Of a stretch of 64,000 nucleotides of DNA, positions 31,218 through 40,238 are shown piece by piece. The DNA lies in the NCBI GenBank assembly GCA_933822405.4, contig CAKOGP040001936.1, positions 62,001 through 126,000 on the forward strand, read 5' to 3'. The notes under the pieces were generated by a model. That model was not told the origin of the DNA. It was given only the letters and a program-made list of their open reading frames with translations, and ran no database searches. The translations under genes were made by a program, and so were the position numbers. The DNA is from Cylindrotheca closterium. Its lineage: Eukaryota > Bacillariophyta > Bacillariophyceae > Bacillariales > Bacillariaceae. Position 1 is the first letter of the stretch, and each line of letters begins with the position of its first letter.

Positions 31218-34200
31218 ATGAAGTTCCCTCCAAACGACAACACGATGGTGCAAGTAAAGACCAATCGTTCGAAGAAAAGAAGTCGGCGACGCTGGTCACA
31301 CTTCTCCGAATCGCAGCTTGTTCTGGCAACGCTAAATACTGCAAGTTGCAAAGCCGTCAACCGAACGGAAACGAGAACTACGAAGAGGAGTGAAATAACC
31401 GAGTCAACAGATAAGCAGCATGCTGCTCCAGCACCAGTGGTTACGCCGTCACCAGTGATAATGCGAGGGGAAAATAAACATGTTACTGAATCCCAAACTA
31501 TTAAAGATGCACCGAAACAGTTATTTCGGTGTGTGAAGCAGACTCGAAAGCCGACGGATGCTTGCAAGGACTCTGATGGAAACAAAACGCTCAAGAAAAG
31601 GACAAACCCAAGAAGGCTTTTTCGCGATAAGAAAAGCGGAGCTGCAGTAGTGACGACGATAAATAGAATACAGCGAAGAAAGAGAAGCAAGTCTAAGGAA
31701 CTCGAAAATACAGTGGACAAGCTAGCTGATAAAACAAAGCGGCGGAAAGAGAGCAGCAAGTCAAAGGAAACAGAAACAGAAGCAGTGGACAAGCCAGTTG
31801 ATAAACTACAGCATAAAGGGGGAAGCCAGTCTAAGAAACCGCTTAAAACGGCCGGCAAGCAAATTGGTAAAACACAGCGAAGGAGGGGAAACAATTATAA
31901 ATCTGATGTTTCTGATCCTCCAAGTATTTCAAAGACATCAGGGGTCTCACCAATGCCCCTCAAATCTAGAATGGCTACGCGAGAACGGAGGACTAAAGGA
32001 AAAGACAAGACACGAGACCGACATGTGAACTCTTGGGATTCATTAGCATCTGTGTGTTCAGTGACAACTAACAGGAGTGTGGCGGAAAACACAGTTGCAT
32101 CAGAGGGCGCTACAGAGCCGATTCCAAAAACTGTGACGCAAGATGTTGATGACAACTCAGTTGCATATTCTGTCCTATCGCATCCTGCCAGCGTGAGACA
32201 ATGTAGTGAAGATTCACAGCGATCGCCATCTGAAAAGAGCCAAGTTTCAACAATACCTCCGGCTCTTTTGTCGGTGCTGGCTCCGAAAGGTTTGCCTCGA
32301 AAGCTAAGAACATCAGCTCAGATATTGGAAGAAACGGAACCCCTTAGACCAGCCCTTGGTAGATCATGCAAAGATAAGAGGAAAGAAGTAAGCTACAATG
32401 AAGATTCTGACGACGAAGAAGGCTTCTTGAAAAATCCCTGGAACTTCCCCGAATCTCAATCGGATTCGTTGTGTGATAACGATTTCGCTGTCGACAGTAA
32501 CGCAGCACATTCACTCGATTCACCCAACGATACGAACATGTCGCCTGGGACTACAGGTGTAATGAATTATATAACTTCACAAAGCTTGTCCCAATCCGAA
32601 GAAGCTCCAATTCGGGATCGACTGGAAAGTAAAATTTCTCGAAGGAATACTGACGATACGAAAGATGCATCTCGCAGACGAACGAAGCAGTCGAGGAAGG
32701 ATTATCGTGCTTCGATGGCGCTACAAAATGCTATGGAATCAGACAGTAATGGGGCTGGCGAGCAGAGATCAAATAGAAGGTCCAGGTGTCCTCCCATTAA
32801 GTTCTCTTCATATGTTGTTGGAGATAAAGATCTGGATAGTGTGCTCCTTGAAGGTATCAACGACAATAGAGATGCACGACACAATAGCCACAAGAGGAAT
32901 GCGACTCGCGATTACGAAGTTGTTAATAGAAAACTGCAGCAAATCGATCCATCACCAAAGAAGAAATCTATCAGTGAAGTCGGCAAGACTATCTCTACCA
33001 GTGCTACACTCCAACAGGAACCCGTAGAGAATCTTGATTCACAGAGTCATTCTGTCACAACCAAATCAGTTGTGCAAGTGGTTACCAAAGGGTCTAAGAA
33101 GAAGAAGCACTCGAAGAAGAAGAAATCAAGGAAAAAGAAGTCAAAGGTTCGTTGGGCTCCTTTACCAACAGCCACTACCACTTTTTCAGTAAAAATTCGG
33201 GTCAAAACTTCGATGGATAATGGTCGGTCATCTTCAAGCAACGTTCAAGTTCCTGCTTTCGATGAGTCTACAGTTCAAGCAATCGCAGACCAAGTGACGC
33301 AGGCATGTTTGATGCAAGCCCGCAACAGTCCGGGAGCTCTTGTTCCTAACAATGCGGTGGTCAAAACTGCCCCCCATAGGTCTAAAAGCAAAAGGGTCTT
33401 ACCACTGTCCACTCGAAATTCTGTCGAGGATGCTAATAATCTTGATGACGATTCGTCAGAGGAAAAGAAGCCGAGGAACAAGCCTTTTGAAATTGACGTA
33501 GATTGCAACAATTCTGTGGTTAGTGATCTAACGCGAGAGCGGGGTGTAAGGGAATCATCAGCTCGAAAAAGGAAACTCCGAGATGAGGAAGTGGAAGATG
33601 AGGATGAGAATGATTTTGATGGTCCCATGGACGAACCAGAAGATAACGATTCTGTCTTGAAGGACGCTGCTGTTGAGCCCAATGCACGATTTGAAGCATC
33701 GCCTGCCCAAGAACAACTCCCCTCTATTCCAACCAGACCCACGGATTTCGTGACAAAGTCAGAACGATCCAAGAAAAGAAGGAGGAGAATTTGGAGTAGT
33801 GGCGACTCTCTCGCTGGGTCGTTTGTTAGCACCTCGCGCTCAAGTCTCAAGAAACCAAGCTCGAGAGGCGGCAGCACACCAGAAATGACTCCTGCTGTGA
33901 CGAAACCGGTGTCTCCCGCTCGTATCGCTAGGAAAGGCAAAGATCCCAATGTTGGTGCTGGTACGAATACTCCTGTTGTCGCAGCAAAGGCTGGACCAGC
34001 CCACCAAGCAAAGGAACTACCGATTCAAAAGCAAAAGGATGAAACTATCGTTACTGCTGATGCATCAGCAAGCGCAAAATGTGGCAAATGTTCAGGGTGT
34101 ACACGGAGCTTTGATTGTATGAACTGTGACGCCTGTCTTGCTCGTTTGCAAGCTGGAGACACGATCTTTCAAGATGAAGCCAAGTCCGATTGCATGAGGA

Positions 34201-34643
34201 GAGTTTGCCATCGAGTCCTCGCAAGATCTGATGAAGCGTCAATGGGAACCGCCTCCCAACCACCATCTTTTCCGGTTACGAATATTCTAGAGCAGGATGA
34301 TATGAGCTACATTAGTGAAGTTGAGTGGGGAACAGAGAAACGCAAGTCAAAGCAAGGGAAGCCACTGTCCCGTGCGTCTCGTCTTTGGAGCCAACAATAT
34401 GAGAGACAGCCTCCACAACAGCGTGCCACTGGCAGCATCTCCTCTGTCACAACACTAACGGGAATGAGTGGTCTAGCGGTCAAGGCAAGAAATGGCAGAC
34501 GAAGAAAGGGTAGTAAGAAGAACCCGCTACATTACTTGGAAATGCCAGTGGCAACTGATGGATCAGTAGCCTCGTGGATGGAAAGTCGACGCGTTCGACA
34601 GGCTTTGATGAATTACGATGAAGCCGATCAAGATTGGGTCTAG
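31218..34643 (+). CDS. Large nuclear-type protein with CXXC zinc finger
   Basis: 1141 residues in one exon. Most of the protein is charged, low-complexity sequence with many basic islands (KKKHSKKKKSRKKKSK near 625). The one recognisable domain is near residues 955-997: CGKCSGC, five residues, CMNCDAC, then a spaced C-x-x-R-x-C end (CMRRVC). This spacing is that of the CXXC zinc finger that reads unmethylated CpG in animal DNMT1, MLL and CFP1. The usual KFGG segment is not present, so DNA binding is uncertain. The C-terminal region is basic (RNGRRRKGSKKNP). A chromatin role is inferred from the domain. Confidence 0.7.
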   Translation: MKFPPNDNTMVQVKTNRSKKRSRRRWSHFSESQLVLATLNTASCKAVNRTETRTTKRSEITESTDKQHAAPAPVVTPSPVIMRGENKHVTESQTIKDAPKQLFRCVKQTRKPTDACKDSDGNKTLKKRTNPRRLFRDKKSGAAVVTTINRIQRRKRSKSKELENTVDKLADKTKRRKESSKSKETETEAVDKPVDKLQHKGGSQSKKPLKTAGKQIGKTQRRRGNNYKSDVSDPPSISKTSGVSPMPLKSRMATRERRTKGKDKTRDRHVNSWDSLASVCSVTTNRSVAENTVASEGATEPIPKTVTQDVDDNSVAYSVLSHPASVRQCSEDSQRSPSEKSQVSTIPPALLSVLAPKGLPRKLRTSAQILEETEPLRPALGRSCKDKRKEVSYNEDSDDEEGFLKNPWNFPESQSDSLCDNDFAVDSNAAHSLDSPNDTNMSPGTTGVMNYITSQSLSQSEEAPIRDRLESKISRRNTDDTKDASRRRTKQSRKDYRASMALQNAMESDSNGAGEQRSNRRSRCPPIKFSSYVVGDKDLDSVLLEGINDNRDARHNSHKRNATRDYEVVNRKLQQIDPSPKKKSISEVGKTISTSATLQQEPVENLDSQSHSVTTKSVVQVVTKGSKKKKHSKKKKSRKKKSKVRWAPLPTATTTFSVKIRVKTSMDNGRSSSSNVQVPAFDESTVQAIADQVTQACLMQARNSPGALVPNNAVVKTAPHRSKSKRVLPLSTRNSVEDANNLDDDSSEEKKPRNKPFEIDVDCNNSVVSDLTRERGVRESSARKRKLRDEEVEDEDENDFDGPMDEPEDNDSVLKDAAVEPNARFEASPAQEQLPSIPTRPTDFVTKSERSKKRRRRIWSSGDSLAGSFVSTSRSSLKKPSSRGGSTPEMTPAVTKPVSPARIARKGKDPNVGAGTNTPVVAAKAGPAHQAKELPIQKQKDETIVTADASASAKCGKCSGCTRSFDCMNCDACLARLQAGDTIFQDEAKSDCMRRVCHRVLARSDEASMGTASQPPSFPVTNILEQDDMSYISEVEWGTEKRKSKQGKPLSRASRLWSQQYERQPPQQRATGSISSVTTLTGMSGLAVKARNGRRRKGSKKNPLHYLEMPVATDGSVASWMESRRVRQALMNYDEADQDWV

Positions 34644-35029
34644 TCTTGACTGTTGTTATAGCATTTGTTTGTAATGTTCACTATTATTTCAAAGACTATC
34701 AGTTATTATACCGCACGTCTACCAGATACTCTCCTGTGTATTTTCGTTGCTTCCCCAAACATGGACCTTCTCGTTTGGGGATTACCCGGCATATTGTAGT
34801 ACTGGTACCAGGTACGGGTACCGACTAATGAGTTTGCGTACGGTGATTGGCTGCAATAATATTTTCGGACCTCGCAGTTTGATTTGGTGGCACCTGTTGG
34901 CACAGCCAAGAGAGAAATTCTTGGATTTATTCCTCTTGGGTTTTCTTTGTTCGTTTTGAGCAGAACCGACGCACCAAAAGATTTGTGTTTTGGATACTAC
35001 TGTTGAGTCCACAAGATCTCCCATTGTCA
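34644..35029. promoter_or_regulatory. Intergenic region with GGTACC-type palindrome cluster
   Basis: About 385 bp between plus-strand genes. Around 34798-34826 there are overlapping GGTACC and GGTACGGGTACC elements (TACTGGTACCAGGTAC). No gene is visible; regulatory meaning is inferred from recurrence in other gaps. Confidence 0.3.
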
Positions 35030-36355
35030 ATGCCACCGCCACCACCTCCTTCCAAGTCGTACCTGTTGGTACTGGACACAGATTCTGAAGATGAGGAAGA
35101 GGAAGAGACCTATTATCCAAGGATTCAGGCTCCGTCATCGTTTCCCTCAAACAGCCAATCGCGATATTCTCAGCCGCACATCGTAGAAGCGGATGAGGAA
35201 GATCGGATATCAGAGCCTGAAATGGACGCAACTAACGATGACTCTGAAAAGCTATCCAAGACACAGAAGAAGAACCGCAATCGACGCAAGAAAAAGAAGA
35301 AGAAAAAGAAGACCGATACTTGTGCAACTGATGCACAAGAAGAGGAAGAGGAATCAAAACCGCGAGTTTCCTTTGCGCATGATGTGCGGATACGATCCTA
35401 TCCAAGGTGTTTTAGTGCCGTTGCAGTCCCCGGTGATGGCGGCTGGCCACTTGGAATGGAAAACGAACCTCTAGAAGAAACGGACGAAGTGTTTGAAGAC
35501 TATGAAGCTCAGAAACAAGAACGATTGAAGGAACGTTGGGAACGAATTCTAGAAAAGGACTGCGATGCCGCTGTCAAAGAAAAGATGACAAAGCGACCGG
35601 AAGGCGTTCCATTCACCTTTGAAACGAGACAGTGGGATTATACCAGTGGCCTTAAAAATCCTCTTTTTCGGATAACCCACGAGCAAGAACGCCAAGCGAT
35701 CTTTTTGGATGTTGATCCAAAAAGTCTGGAAAACAGCCCTCCTTCTCCCAAACGGCGGACTCGGTCAAATTCAGTGAACTCGGTTGGAAGCAGCACCAGT
35801 CGAGCTAGGTCCAACTCTGTTTCCAGCTCTGAACAGTTTAATGAAACATACGACCAGGTGATGGTTCATCATTGTCGCAATGAGTTGGAAGAGCTTCGTA
35901 ACCTACGAACCAAATCTGGGGCCACTGGTTGCAACTGCCGTAAGCTCAACGTATACTTGCCGCCAAAGGATGGATCCGGTGGGAAGGGTGCCCAGCGTCG
36001 TCGACTCAAGCCATCGGTATTGGCAAAAGAGTTGAAAAAACGAAACATGTACAATGCAAAAGACTCGCGAGAAAAAATGGAAAAATTGTTGCACGATCTC
36101 GTGGACAAGGAACCATGCTGCAGTGACGAGGACTGCTTCTGCACAAGAAATGGAATTGATTGCCAGTCGGATGCTTGCTCTTGCTGGCATGACTCCCATG
36201 TCCATGCAAAAGGTGGATCAGCATTCCCATCAGTGGAGGAAATCAAGGCTCGCTGTGGCAACCCCAATGGAATGTACACTGTCAACTTCAACGAAATTGA
36301 GCTCTATCGAACCAATATTTTGCAGTGCATTCCCTGTTCCACTGTTGAAGGTTAA
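35030..36355 (+). CDS. CSRNP-like cysteine-rich nuclear protein
   Basis: 441 residues from the ATG at 35030; the codons upstream in the frame begin with a GTG and are not needed. The N-terminus is proline-rich, then acidic, with a lysine-rich nuclear-type run (RRKKKKKKKKTD). A conserved central region PRVSFAHDVRIRSYPRCFSA follows. The C-terminal third has TGCNCRKLNVY (near 300), CCSDEDCFCTRNGIDCQSDACSCW and CGNPNGMYTVNFNEIELYRT. The order of CxC clusters and the closing CGNPxG...F motif match the Cys-rich domain of cysteine/serine-rich nuclear proteins (CSRNP/AXUD1), which act as transcription regulators in animals. An insertion rich in Lys/Arg lies between the Cys clusters. Confidence 0.7.
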   Translation: MPPPPPPSKSYLLVLDTDSEDEEEEETYYPRIQAPSSFPSNSQSRYSQPHIVEADEEDRISEPEMDATNDDSEKLSKTQKKNRNRRKKKKKKKKTDTCATDAQEEEEESKPRVSFAHDVRIRSYPRCFSAVAVPGDGGWPLGMENEPLEETDEVFEDYEAQKQERLKERWERILEKDCDAAVKEKMTKRPEGVPFTFETRQWDYTSGLKNPLFRITHEQERQAIFLDVDPKSLENSPPSPKRRTRSNSVNSVGSSTSRARSNSVSSSEQFNETYDQVMVHHCRNELEELRNLRTKSGATGCNCRKLNVYLPPKDGSGGKGAQRRRLKPSVLAKELKKRNMYNAKDSREKMEKLLHDLVDKEPCCSDEDCFCTRNGIDCQSDACSCWHDSHVHAKGGSAFPSVEEIKARCGNPNGMYTVNFNEIELYRTNILQCIPCSTVEG

Positions 36356-36580
36356 AAATACATACAGAAGAATCGAAAATGCTTGATAAATACATGACAC
36401 ATTCTTGGATGCTTTTATTAATATTGTGTTCATGTTTTTTAAAAAGCAGATTTTTATGAGTGAGTGAGTGAGTCAGTCGTCAGGTTGACATAGGGACCCG
36501 GATGTACTGAATCATCAACCAACATCTCAACTCACAACAATAATCGAAAGTCCCACTCTGTCGTTGAATCATCGCTCACC

Positions 36581-37394
36581 ATGACATCAATTTTTTTGAG
36601 ATTAATTCTATGCGTTTCATTAGCAACAGCAACGCTAGCCTTTTCTCCATCGTATACCTGCAGATCCACAACCGACCTTTCCTTGTCCCAGACTGAACAA
36701 CAAGAAGCATCAGCAGTGGATCGTCGTTGTTTCATGGGTGCCATGTTGGCATCCACAACCGCTGCCTTGACGGCAGGAAGTCTTCCAAGTGTTGCCGACG
36801 TCGAATCAGAAACTCTTGAATCCTACCTGTACCGCGTCCTTCGTGTCCGAGAAGCTACGCAACAAGAGCGTCGTCTGATCAAAAGCGGAAAATTCAAGGA
36901 CATTCAACGTGCCAACGTCAAGTTGGCAGTCAAGTTTATGGTTCAGAACTACCGATTGAGTGATGCTGTGGTTGGAGCTAGTGCTTACTTGACTGGAGCT
37001 AACTCAATGAAGGCAATCGATGCTGGCCAAACGGCCATTCAGAACCTTCAAACTATCTTGGAGTATTTTGATACAAGCGATGTCGAGAATATTAAGGTTG
37101 GAAAGAATAGCATGGCTGGAAAGGAAGAATTGGTTCTCCAAGGTCTTCAAACAGGTTAGTTGGGTCGTTGAAAATGGTCCAACTTGTTCAAGAGAGGAAC
37201 TGAACTCACTTTTCTGTTTTCATCCTTCTTTCCAATCATCATCAGCACAATCCAACATTGATCAATTCTTGACGTATTTCCCCGAAGCGACTGTAAAAGA
37301 AATCAAGGAAAAGATCTTGTCTGAAAATGATTTGAATGTCAAGGAGTTTGACAAGTCATTAGGAGACATTATCAATCTTGCACCTCCTTCTTAG
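36581..37394 (+). CDS. Thylakoid-lumen helical protein (PsbQ/Psb31-like candidate)
   Basis: Exons 36581-37154 and 37246-37394 (91-nt intron, GTTAGT ... CATCAG) give 240 residues. The N-terminus MTSIFLRLILCVSLATATLAFSPS is a signal peptide with the diatom motif around Phe (ALAFSP). A transit-like stretch follows, then RRCFMGAMLASTTAALTA, a twin-arginine-type lumen signal ending near SVADVE. The mature part (~170 residues) is all helical: ESYLYRVLRVREATQQERRLI, RANVKLAVKFMVQNYRL, QTAIQNLQTILEYFD and so on. Four-helix extrinsic proteins of photosystem II (PsbQ, Psb31) have this size and location, but I cannot match it to one by sequence. Lumen targeting is the firm part. Confidence 0.7.
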
Positions 37395-37746
37395 TGATGA
37401 AAAAATGATATATGATGTCTTGGAAGCAGAAGGCTACTATCAGTGTCATGGCAGGATTAATAAAAGAACTTACTTTTAAAGTATACTCTGAACTCTTAGT
37501 ACCAGGTACCCTGATCTACAGGTATGCAATTTTCTAGCATCATCATTCAAACTCTGACTTTCGAAGTTGAGACTGCCTGCAAGGATACCGGAAACGTCTG
37601 TCGTGCACACTACTCGCGCCCTTTTTCTTGGAAATTCCAGGACTGACTGACGACGATGGCCAGCATTTGTCGTCAGTATTTCTCGTTACACTTGAGACCT
37701 ACCGAAGGAAAAGAACCGACAGGAACGAGACTTATACCGTTGCAAG
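37395..37746. promoter_or_regulatory. Intergenic region with paired GGTACC motif
   Basis: About 350 bp. AGTACCAGGTACCC lies at about 37499-37512, like other gaps in the window. No gene is visible. Confidence 0.3.
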
Positions 37747-39099
37747 ATGATGAATTCTGCCATGATGCAACAATCCCCGCACCGGGATGTCTTGGAAGCA
37801 ACTCCAGACACAGATGATTCCAAAGCTCGATTGGTGGAAGAGTTGCAGTCTAGAGGGCGAGCAGCTGTAGGTGCCAAGTCTTGGATGGATGCCAAGCTTT
37901 TGTACGAAAAGGCGTTGACGGTTGCTTCTGCGGAAAAACTGGCTGTATTGGAGTCCAATCTAAGTCTCGTTCACAAAAACATGGGCAGTTTCGAAGATGC
38001 AAGAAAGGCGGCAGAAAGAGCCACCGATGCAGATCCCAAGTTCGTAAAGGGATGGTGGCGTCTAGGACAGGCTTTGCAATCGTTGCATCGTTCTGAGGAA
38101 GCTCTTGTTGCTCTCAAGAAGGCCAAGGTTCTAGATCCGGCCAACAAGGCTCTAATTAAGGAATGTCAGAAAATGGCAACGAAGGTGGAAGAGGATAAAA
38201 AGCTGATGGAGGAGGCTGCAGCAGCGGCTGCAGCTGCAGCCGCAAATGGTGAATCTACCACCACAACAGCAACAACCGATACTTCTAAAACAACAGCAAC
38301 TACAAATTCGGCACCAGCTCCCGCTGCAAAGCCCAAACCTGTTGCCGAGACGAAGCCTTCGTCGACAAAAACTGAAGGTGACGACGGCATTTTCACCAAG
38401 AGTGATGCTGTGCGAGGTTACAAGATAGTCAATGGAAAGAAAACGTCCTATTTCCACAATGAATTGTCGGAGGAAGCCAAGAACTTGATTGGAGACATTG
38501 CCCCCAAAAAGATTGACGCATCGACAGCTGAAGCGGTGGCAGCCCCTGCACCAGCTGGGGCCAGTGCCTGGGTAAGTGATTTGACATTCGAATTTGTTGC
38601 ACAACTTTTGGACTTTTGGCCTCACACGATATGGTGACAGAACAAGGCCGGAACATGGGAGGAGAAAGATCGTACAAAGTGGGCTGAGGAGTCGCTTAAG
38701 AAAATGTTGATGGAAACAACATACTCGTTGCCAGCATCATCGCCGGCTCCTGATGCCAAAGTGACCGTTTCCAAAATTAAGAAACTCGATGGACATGCTA
38801 GTGTTGCGCGGGCGAGAGGCAAAACCCGGTACATTTACGAATTTCTGCTCAAACTGGAATGGGAATTGAAAGGAGCCGATGGTTTGGAGTGTAGCGGAAA
38901 CTTTGCAATTCCCGACATTGATGGAACCATTGAGTTAGGAGAGGGGTATGAAATTCACGAATTCGTGATTGATAGCGTCAGTGACAACAACATTCGCCCA
39001 TTGATTGACCGATTCGTCCATCGCGGAGGATTCCACGAAGCATTGAACGAGAGTATTGACAACTGGGTGCGACTTTTCAAGAAAGAGCATGAGATGTAA
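37747..39099 (+). CDS. TPR protein fused to Aha1 N-terminal (Hsp90 activator) domain
   Basis: Exons 37747-38571 and 38641-39099 (69-nt intron, GTAAGT ... GTGACAG, phase 0) give 427 residues. Residues ~25-135 form about three TPR repeats (AVGAKSWMDAKLLYEKALTVA; NLSLVHKNMGSFEDARKAAERA; GWWRLGQALQSLHRSEEALVAL). An Ala/Thr/Pro-rich linker follows (about 158-215). Residues ~273-427 are the Aha1 N-terminal domain: the join creates SAWNKAGTWEEKDRTKWA, the domain's hallmark start, and the rest is the beta-sheet body with YIYEFLLKLEWEL and GFHEALNESIDNW. Aha1 stimulates Hsp90 ATPase by binding its middle domain, and TPRs often bind the Hsp90 C-terminus. The two together suggest an Hsp90 cochaperone. 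The AHSA1 C-terminal domain is absent. Confidence 0.85.
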
Positions 39100-39268
39100 C
39101 CCGCATCGAAGAATGTGTAGACTGCAGCAACTGAACATAAATATTTTTGGAGTCTATGTCATGCTATTGAAACCATGGTGACACTGTATGCTGTATGGAA
39201 CCAATAGTTTCATAGGTTCGTTCTGCCGTTCGTAAAAGTCTTGAAGGATACCACCAATACAAAGCTAG

Positions 39269-40102
39269 CTATGGAAATAATTTGGGGGTCAAAAACCCAA
39301 TCAGAGCGACAGCAATGTTGTCATATGCTCCAGTGATACCTTCTGTGATTGTGGACATGACTGCCACTGGTAGGAATGTTGCCATACTACTTGGCTCCCC
39401 CCTGCAACTGCTTTTCATAATCTGGTATCCACAGATGGATGCCAAGAAGAAGCCAAGGGAGCCCGAAAGGGACTTTTTGCTCTTCGCGTCAAATGGGTAA
39501 GTCGGGTAACGTCCATACGGGTACCACGTTCCAATTAGAGGTGCAACACCATCTCCATAACCCAGACAGGACATGACATAAATGGACTCAGGCGCCCGAA
39601 AGGCAAATAGTCCAGTGTAATTCATCACCAAAGTGAAAAAGAGAGGGCCATAGAGAAGCTCTTTGGGATTACCTGTCCTTGATATAGTCTTGACAAGAGG
39701 ATCGTCTTTACCGCCAAATAGAGCGGCTTGCGTTAGTTGCAGCGCGTACATAAAAGGAACAATGATATTGAGCCTCCACGAAGGATGCGATTCATCAAAA
39801 TAGGGCCAGAACAGTGTCCACGTCCCAGCTGCAATGTGAACAATCTTCCGTGATAGCTCGGTTGATATTATGTCCTTGGAAACTGCATAATTGCACCCTA
39901 TTACAACAGTCTTTACATATACAACAGTGGCTGCGGATGCCAAGAGATTCTGATGCAGTGGTTTGAGTGACATGGTGATGATAGAAATGAGCGATACTTT
40001 GCCTACGGTATCAAACGAAGGATACGAAGAATGAATGTATTGTGTTATGTTGACATGATCGGACAAAATCTTTCTCCGGTCTTTTTTAAGTCGGACAGTC
40101 AT
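39269..40102 (-). CDS. Phytol/dolichol kinase-like membrane enzyme
   Basis: 277 residues from the ATG at 40102; a later ATG at 39973 (MSLKPLHQN) gives 234. The protein is hydrophobic with several membrane segments. It carries the CTP-dependent polyprenol-kinase motifs: LSRKIVHIAAGTW near the first third, and GYGDGVAPLIGTWYPYGRYP followed by KKSLSGSLGFFLASI in the last third. This group includes VTE5 phytol kinase, farnesol kinase and dolichol kinase. Phytol kinase is likely because of overall similarity in the GDG-A region, but the substrate is not decided by sequence. The region upstream is shared with the divergent LtrA-family gene, whose start is 137 bp away. Confidence 0.75.
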   Translation of the reverse strand: MTVRLKKDRRKILSDHVNITQYIHSSYPSFDTVGKVSLISIITMSLKPLHQNLLASAATVVYVKTVVIGCNYAVSKDIISTELSRKIVHIAAGTWTLFWPYFDESHPSWRLNIIVPFMYALQLTQAALFGGKDDPLVKTISRTGNPKELLYGPLFFTLVMNYTGLFAFRAPESIYVMSCLGYGDGVAPLIGTWYPYGRYPTYPFDAKSKKSLSGSLGFFLASICGYQIMKSSCRGEPSSMATFLPVAVMSTITEGITGAYDNIAVALIGFLTPKLFP

Positions 40103-40238
40103 ACCAGCGGTCGGAAGAGTCGACCCGATGACATCTCCAATTCGCAAATCGAATCCTAAATGTGCTTCTCATCTTATTAGTGACTGCTGCTTCAAGCTCT
40201 GTGTGTATCTGAGCAAACCAAGCAGCACTGTAACCATA

